A stretch of DNA of 9,921 nt from Actinomycetes bacterium. GTDB lineage: Bacteria; Actinomycetota; Acidimicrobiia; Acidimicrobiales; Palsa-688. A model generated the notes under the pieces. The model made no database searches. It saw only the letters and a list, made by a program, of their open reading frames with translations, and was not told the DNA's origin. Position numbers and translations under genes: made by a program. Shown in pieces: positions 6,420-9,921 of the stretch. The stretch is taken from positions 1 through 9,921 of the forward strand of contig JAKACE010000039.1 of NCBI GenBank assembly GCA_021821705.1. Reading direction: 5' to 3'. Each line of letters begins with the position of its first letter. Positions within the stretch are counted from its first letter, which is position 1.

Positions 6420-7190
6420 ATGGCAAGCATCTTCGTTACCGGCTCGAGCGACGGCATCGGCCGTGAGACTGCGGCCACGCTGGTCAACATGGGGCACCGT
6501 GTGGTGTTGCACGCCCGCAACAAGGCACGGGCCGCGGACGCCGCCCAAGCGGTGCCGGGTGCGGTAGCGGTGCTGGTGGGCGACCTGGCCTCGCTGGAGG
6601 AGACCAAGGCCCTGGCGGAGGCGGCACGCGGCCGCGGCCCTTACGACGTCGTCGTGCACAATGCCGGCATCGGGGGCGGCCAGGCGTCCCGGGAGGTGAC
6701 GGCGGACGGCCTCGAGCGCATCTTCCAGGTGAACGCCCTGGCGCCGTACGTGCTGACGGCCCTCATGGAAAAGCCGAGCCGCCTGGTCTACCTGACCTCG
6801 GGCCTCCAGGAGAACGGCCACCTGGACATGACCGACCTCCAGTACGAGCGGCGCCCGTGGGACGGGATGCAGGTCTACTCCGACTCCAAGCTGTGCGATG
6901 TCGTCCTGGCTCTGGCCGTGGCCAGGCGGTGGCCGGGGACTATCTGCAACGCGGTCGACCCGGGTTGGATCAAGACCCGCATGGGTGGGCCGCAGGCGCC
7001 CGACCCGCTGCACCTGGGGGCCGAGACACAAGTCTGGCTGGCCACGAGCGACGAGGCGGCGGCCACGGTGACCGGGCGTTACTTCAAACGGCGCCATGAG
7101 CTCGAGCCCAACCCGCAGGCGACCGACGTCGCACTACAGGAAGCCTTCATCGGGGTATGCCGCTCCCTGAGCGGAGTGGAGCTGCCCTAG
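6420..7190 (+). CDS. Short-chain dehydrogenase/reductase, probably NADP-dependent
   Basis: A 256-residue classical-type SDR oxidoreductase. The Rossmann motif TGSSDGIG is at residues 7-14, NAG at 81-83, and the catalytic tetrad is N105, S127, Y153 and K157 (YSDSK). HAR at 31-33 puts a basic residue after the second beta strand, which favours NADP(H) over NAD(H). PGWIKTRMGG at 181-190 is the conserved post-catalytic loop. The fold and a missing C-terminal extension fit the retinol-dehydrogenase-like/ketoreductase group; the substrate cannot be read from sequence. ATG 6420 is chosen over an in-frame upstream ATG at 6369 because GGGAGG (6409-6414) lies five bases before it and the Rossmann strand begins at once. 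It is divergent from a TetR gene, its likely regulator, and its stop overlaps that of aspS by four bases. Confidence 0.92.
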   Translation: MASIFVTGSSDGIGRETAATLVNMGHRVVLHARNKARAADAAQAVPGAVAVLVGDLASLEETKALAEAARGRGPYDVVVHNAGIGGGQASREVTADGLERIFQVNALAPYVLTALMEKPSRLVYLTSGLQENGHLDMTDLQYERRPWDGMQVYSDSKLCDVVLALAVARRWPGTICNAVDPGWIKTRMGGPQAPDPLHLGAETQVWLATSDEAAATVTGRYFKRRHELEPNPQATDVALQEAFIGVCRSLSGVELP

Positions 7191-9058
7191 GGCTTCTTCG
7201 GGCCTACCACCTGCAGGTGCAGTTCGGCCAGTTGCCCCGGCGTCACGGGGGCCGGCGCTCCCATGAGCAGGTCCCTCGCCGCCTGGTTGAGCGGGAAGGC
7301 TATGACCTCGCGGATGTTGGGTTGGTCCTCGAGCACCATGAAGAACCGGTCGAAGCCCGGAGCGATACCGGCGTGGGGCGGTGGACCGTAGCGGAACGCG
7401 TTCCAGAGCGCCGGGAAGGAGCGCTCGATGCGCTCCCGGCTGTAGCCGGCGATGGCGAAGGCCTTCTCCATCACCTCGGGCAGGTGGTTGCGGACCGCGC
7501 CCGAGGACAGCTCGATGCCGTTGCAGACGACGTCGTACTGGTAGGCGACTATGTCGCCGGGGTCCTTGGCCTCGAGAGCTTCGAGGCCGCCCTGGGGCAT
7601 GGAGAACGGGTTGTGGGAGAAGTCCCACTGGCCCGTCTCCTCGTTGCGCTCGTACATGGGGAAGTCGACGATCCAGCAGAAGGCCAGCAGGTCCGGATCG
7701 GCCAGGCCCAGGTCGCGCCCGATGGCGCTACGCACCTGGCCCAGGGCCAGGCTGGCCGAGCGGGCAGGGCCGACGCTGGTCAGCACGGCGTCGCCCGGCC
7801 CGGCGCCGGTGGCGGCCACGAGCGCGCCCATCTCCTCGGCTGTGAGCTTGCGCGACAAGGGGCCCTTCCACTCGCCGCCGTCGGCGGGCAGCTGCAGCCA
7901 GCTGCCCGTGCAGCCGCCCGAGCGGGCAGCTTCGGCGAAGGTGTCGAACCAGCTGCGGGAGCGGTCCGCACCCTTGGGTGCCAGCATGGCGCGGATGGCG
8001 TTGCCCCGCTGGGGCGCCTCGGCGAACATGGGCAGTTCCGTCCGACCTCCGAGGTCGGCAGTCACATCGGCCACCTCGAGGCCGAAGCGCAGGTCGGGCT
8101 TGTCGGTGCCATAGCGTGCGATGGCGTCGGCGTAGGAGAGACGGGGGAACGGCGACGGGGCGCGCTTGGTCGACAATGCCGATACGACGTGGCCGAACAG
8201 CAGCTCCACCTCCCGGAAGACGTCCTCCTGGGTGGCGAAGGCCATCTCCATGTCGATCTGGTAGAACTCGCCCGGGCTGCGGTCGGCCCGTGATGCCTCG
8301 TCCCGGAAGCACGGTGCGATCTGGAAGTAGCGCTCGACGCCGCCAACCATGAGGAGCTGCTTGAACTGCTGCGGCGCCTGGGGCAGGGCGTAGAACTCAC
8401 CCGGGTAGAGCCGGCTCGGTACCAGGTAGTCCCGGGCGCCCTCGGGCGAGGAGACGGTGAGCACCGGGGTCTGGATCTCGAGGAAGCCCCGGCTCGAGAG
8501 GTGGGCCCTTACCAGTTGGGCGAAGCGGGCTCGCTTGGCCAGGCGCTCGACCAGGGGGCCGCGCCTCATGTCGAGGTAACGGTACGTGAGGCGGGCCTCG
8601 TCGCCGACCTCGCTTTCGCGCTCGACGGAGAACGGCAGCACCTCGGCCGACGAGAGGACTTCCAGCGAGCTGACCTCGACCTCGACCTGGCCGGTTGAGA
8701 GCTTGGGGTTGACGTTGGCGGCAGGGCGCTGGGCCACCGTGCCTGTGACGCTCACGGCGCTCTCGAGGCGCAGGCGGGCCATCGTCTCGAAAGCTCCGTC
8801 CCCGGGGTGCAGCACCAGTTGCACGACGCGGTCGTTGTGGTCACCCCTCAGGTAGCCGCCGTCGTGCGACGGCAGGTCCGAGTCCGGGCCGGCCGGGTCA
8901 CGCAGGTCACAGAAGAGCAGGCCACCGTGGTCGCGCTTGGCCGAGACCCAACCCGCCAGGCGGACCTGGGAGCCCACGTCGCTTGGGCGCAGTGCCCCGC
9001 ACCGGGTGTCGCGGTAGCGGTTGGGGACGAAGGCCTCGGAAGGATGGGTGTCGGGCAT
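7187..9058 (-). CDS. aspS: Aspartate-tRNA ligase, probably non-discriminating
   Basis: Class II aminoacyl-tRNA synthetase that charges tRNA-Asp in the cytoplasm; 623 residues, slightly longer than the usual 580-600. Residues 20-140 are the OB-fold anticodon domain with RDHGG at 42-46 and an extra segment near 57-75. Motif 1 is around FLEIQTPVL (192-200), QAPQQFKQLLM at 227-237, motif 2 is FRDEASRADRSPGEF (251-265) with QIDMEM following, the GAD insertion domain is about 300-425, and motif 3 is GFDRF (568-572). H44 is the residue that marks non-discriminating AspRS in Pseudomonas studies (Leu in discriminating forms). Such enzymes also make Asp-tRNA-Asn for the GatCAB route; the second marker, usually Gly, looks like Ala (A114). 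The RADRSPGEFYQ form of motif 2 recalls alphaproteobacterial rather than E. coli-type enzymes. No Shine-Dalgarno precedes the ATG; the mRNA may be near leaderless. Confidence 0.97.
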   Translation of the reverse strand: MPDTHPSEAFVPNRYRDTRCGALRPSDVGSQVRLAGWVSAKRDHGGLLFCDLRDPAGPDSDLPSHDGGYLRGDHNDRVVQLVLHPGDGAFETMARLRLESAVSVTGTVAQRPAANVNPKLSTGQVEVEVSSLEVLSSAEVLPFSVERESEVGDEARLTYRYLDMRRGPLVERLAKRARFAQLVRAHLSSRGFLEIQTPVLTVSSPEGARDYLVPSRLYPGEFYALPQAPQQFKQLLMVGGVERYFQIAPCFRDEASRADRSPGEFYQIDMEMAFATQEDVFREVELLFGHVVSALSTKRAPSPFPRLSYADAIARYGTDKPDLRFGLEVADVTADLGGRTELPMFAEAPQRGNAIRAMLAPKGADRSRSWFDTFAEAARSGGCTGSWLQLPADGGEWKGPLSRKLTAEEMGALVAATGAGPGDAVLTSVGPARSASLALGQVRSAIGRDLGLADPDLLAFCWIVDFPMYERNEETGQWDFSHNPFSMPQGGLEALEAKDPGDIVAYQYDVVCNGIELSSGAVRNHLPEVMEKAFAIAGYSRERIERSFPALWNAFRYGPPPHAGIAPGFDRFFMVLEDQPNIREVIAFPLNQAARDLLMGAPAPVTPGQLAELHLQVVGPKKP

Positions 9059-9067
9059 GCGGGGTCG

Positions 9068-9073
9068 AGGTTA
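9068..9073 (-). promoter_or_regulatory. Possible -10 of aspS, near-leaderless
   Basis: TAACCT on the minus strand (TANNNT) ends nine bases before the aspS ATG at 9058, with no ribosome site between. The spacing equals that seen before the gene starting at 5349. Leaderless mRNAs are common in actinobacteria, but no -35 is recognisable. Confidence 0.35.
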
Positions 9074-9098
9074 CCCGCCCTGGCCGCTCCCGTAGGCT
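9071..9098 (+). promoter_or_regulatory. Weak candidate promoter for the aconitase gene
   Basis: TTACCC (9071-9076) and TAGGCT (9093-9098) are spaced by 16 bases in the 170-bp divergent gap, giving a leader of about 125 bases. It overlaps the possible aspS -10. Both hexamers are weak. Confidence 0.2.
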
Positions 9099-9178
9099 GT
9101 ATGGCCGGACCACGGCCGCCGCCACCAGCGCCGGTGCCTCAGCCCGAGCGGGTGAGGGACCTGCGGCCCGGCCTCCAG

Positions 9179-9196
9179 CCGGCCGCCGCCGGCCGG
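9179..9196 (+). other. GC-rich hairpin in the aconitase 5' leader
   Basis: CCGGCCG and CGGCCGG pair as a 7-bp stem with a CCGC loop, ending 32 bases before the ATG at 9229. It could affect translation of the downstream gene or simply reflect base composition. Confidence 0.3.
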
Positions 9197-9216
9197 ACCA
9201 AGACGACGAGGGAGAC

Positions 9217-9222
9217 GAGGGA
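9217..9222 (+). promoter_or_regulatory. Ribosome binding site of the aconitase gene
   Basis: GAGGGA is six bases upstream of ATG 9229, supporting this start. Confidence 0.6.
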
Positions 9223-9228
9223 AGCCAG

Positions 9229-9921
9229 ATGGCCAGATCGCAGGACAGTTTCGGTGCCCGGGGGACGTTGGAGGTGGGCGGCCGACGGCTGGGGTACTAC
9301 GACGTGGGCGCCCTCAGCGGCCAGGGCTTCGACGTCGAGCACCTGCCGTTCGCTCTGAAGGTCCTGCTGGAGAACCTGCTGCGCCACGAGGACGGCCTCA
9401 ATGTCACGGCCGACAGCATCCGGGCGCTGGCGTCGTGGGCGAAGGCCACCCGGGACGGTGGCGAGGCACGCCAGAAGGCGTCGCGGGCCCAGATAGCGTT
9501 CTCGCCCGCTCGCATCCTGATGCAGGACTTCACCGGAGTGCCCGTCGTGGCCGACCTGGCCGCCATGCGCGACGCCATGGCCGCCCTTGGCGGCGACCCC
9601 GGTGCAGTCCAGCCACAGGTGCCTGCTGAGCTCGTCATCGACCGCTGGGTCATCGCCGCATCCTTCGACCGCTACCGGCGTATCATGCAAGGTACGAACG
9701 AACGCCTGAAAAGCTACGTTTACTGCATCAACCTTTCAGGCGTTTCGCTCGCCGACAGCTCGCTATTGAATTTCATCAAAGCGGCACTCGACAGCGCGGG
9801 GGTTCCGCCTGAGAAGTTCTGTTTCGAGGTCACCGAAACGGCGGCAATCGGCAACTTCGGCTCGGCCTCGAAATTCATCCGCGCCCTCAAGGACATCGGC
9901 TGCACCTTCTCGCTCGACGAC
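9229..9921 (+). CDS. acnA: Aconitate hydratase N-terminus joined in frame to an EAL-domain fragment (probable chimera, open at right edge)
   Basis: Residues 1-138 are the N-terminus of an AcnA-type aconitase, the TCA-cycle enzyme interconverting citrate and isocitrate: DSFGARGTLEVGG, LPFALKVLLENLLRHEDG, then PARILMQDFTGVPVV and DLAAMRDAMAALGGDP, ending PAELVID. The family continues with a His-Ser-Val segment and about 750 more residues carrying the Fe-S cysteines, none of which are here. Instead RWVIAASFDRYRR follows and the rest reads as the middle of an EAL c-di-GMP phosphodiesterase. The frame stays open for all 231 codons. Base and codon use change at the same place: the last 280 bases fall to roughly 57 % GC, with AAA, TTG, CTT and TTT codons. 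The split cuts both domains mid-fold, so a working fusion protein is improbable. Confidence 0.85.
   Translation, partial: MARSQDSFGARGTLEVGGRRLGYYDVGALSGQGFDVEHLPFALKVLLENLLRHEDGLNVTADSIRALASWAKATRDGGEARQKASRAQIAFSPARILMQDFTGVPVVADLAAMRDAMAALGGDPGAVQPQVPAELVIDRWVIAASFDRYRRIMQGTNERLKSYVYCINLSGVSLADSSLLNFIKAALDSAGVPPEKFCFEVTETAAIGNFGSASKFIRALKDIGCTFSLDD
9634..9921 (+). other. EAL phosphodiesterase-domain fragment, foreign-looking
   Basis: From VIDRWVI (residues 136-142 of the joined frame) onward the sequence matches the second half of an EAL domain: YCINLSG with N168, FCFEVTETAAIGN with E200, and SLDD at the right edge, where the Mg-binding DDFG would continue. The EAL signature itself, about 60 residues upstream in real proteins, is missing. 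Relatives are multi-domain GGDEF-EAL proteins, mostly in Proteobacteria. The lower GC content supports an origin outside this genome. Confidence 0.85.

Noticed and set aside
5427..7097. A 556-codon minus-strand open frame extending upstream of the TetR gene through the SDR gene
   Set aside because: Only the last 244 codons look like protein (TetR). The upstream part is a shadow of the SDR gene, which has clear catalytic motifs and a ribosome site on the plus strand.
7157..8293. 378-codon plus-strand frame opposite aspS
   Set aside because: Antisense shadow of an unmistakable aspartyl-tRNA synthetase.
9229..9921. A genuine novel aconitase-EAL fusion linking the TCA cycle to c-di-GMP
   Set aside because: Both domains are broken in mid-fold, the EAL signature is missing, and GC content changes at the join; a chimera explains this more simply.

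Overview
The window is high-GC, densely coded DNA typical of an Actinomycetota genome. The threonine/glycine-rich linkers of the secreted chitinase and the overall gene style would suit Acidimicrobiia or a relative, but I cannot fix the class from sequence alone. Seven protein-coding loci are supported. No rRNA, tRNA, CRISPR array or insertion sequence was seen.

Layout. (1) 1-1227, minus, runs off the left edge: a regulator with a cysteine-containing sensory/output domain (methanogen output domain 1-like) followed by an RsbW/HATPase_c_2-type ATPase domain. (2) 1666-3432, plus: a secreted GH18 chitinase with two carbohydrate-binding modules. Two palindromic GGTCTAGACC operators lie in tandem upstream and match the DasR-responsive element (dre) known from Streptomyces chitinase and GlcNAc genes. 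(3) 3598-5349, minus: a 583-residue protein of unknown function. Its N-terminus carries the LQR-AGN-A-LQR motif seen on many proteins associated with extracellular contractile injection systems (eCIS), but no injection-system genes are in the window. (4) 5427-6161, minus: a TetR-family regulator whose C-terminal tail is a coding minisatellite (GHGEG repeats). (5) 6420-7190, plus: a short-chain dehydrogenase/reductase, divergent from the TetR gene. (6) 7187-9058, minus: aspS, whose stop codon shares a CTAG with the stop of the SDR gene. (7) 9229-9921, plus: the N-terminus of aconitase, which changes in frame near 9634-9645 into the middle of an EAL (c-di-GMP phosphodiesterase) domain of lower GC and different codon use. 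This is most likely a chimeric join, so bases after about 9640 probably belong to another genome.

How the parts relate. The best supported functional story is GlcNAc/chitin-responsive control of an extracellular chitinase by a DasR-like repressor encoded elsewhere. TetR and SDR form a plausible divergent regulator-target pair. TetR also lies 77 bp upstream of the eCIS-like gene on the same strand, so co-transcription is possible. The window's most novel candidate is the orphan eCIS-motif protein. Its most striking oddity is the aconitase/EAL join.
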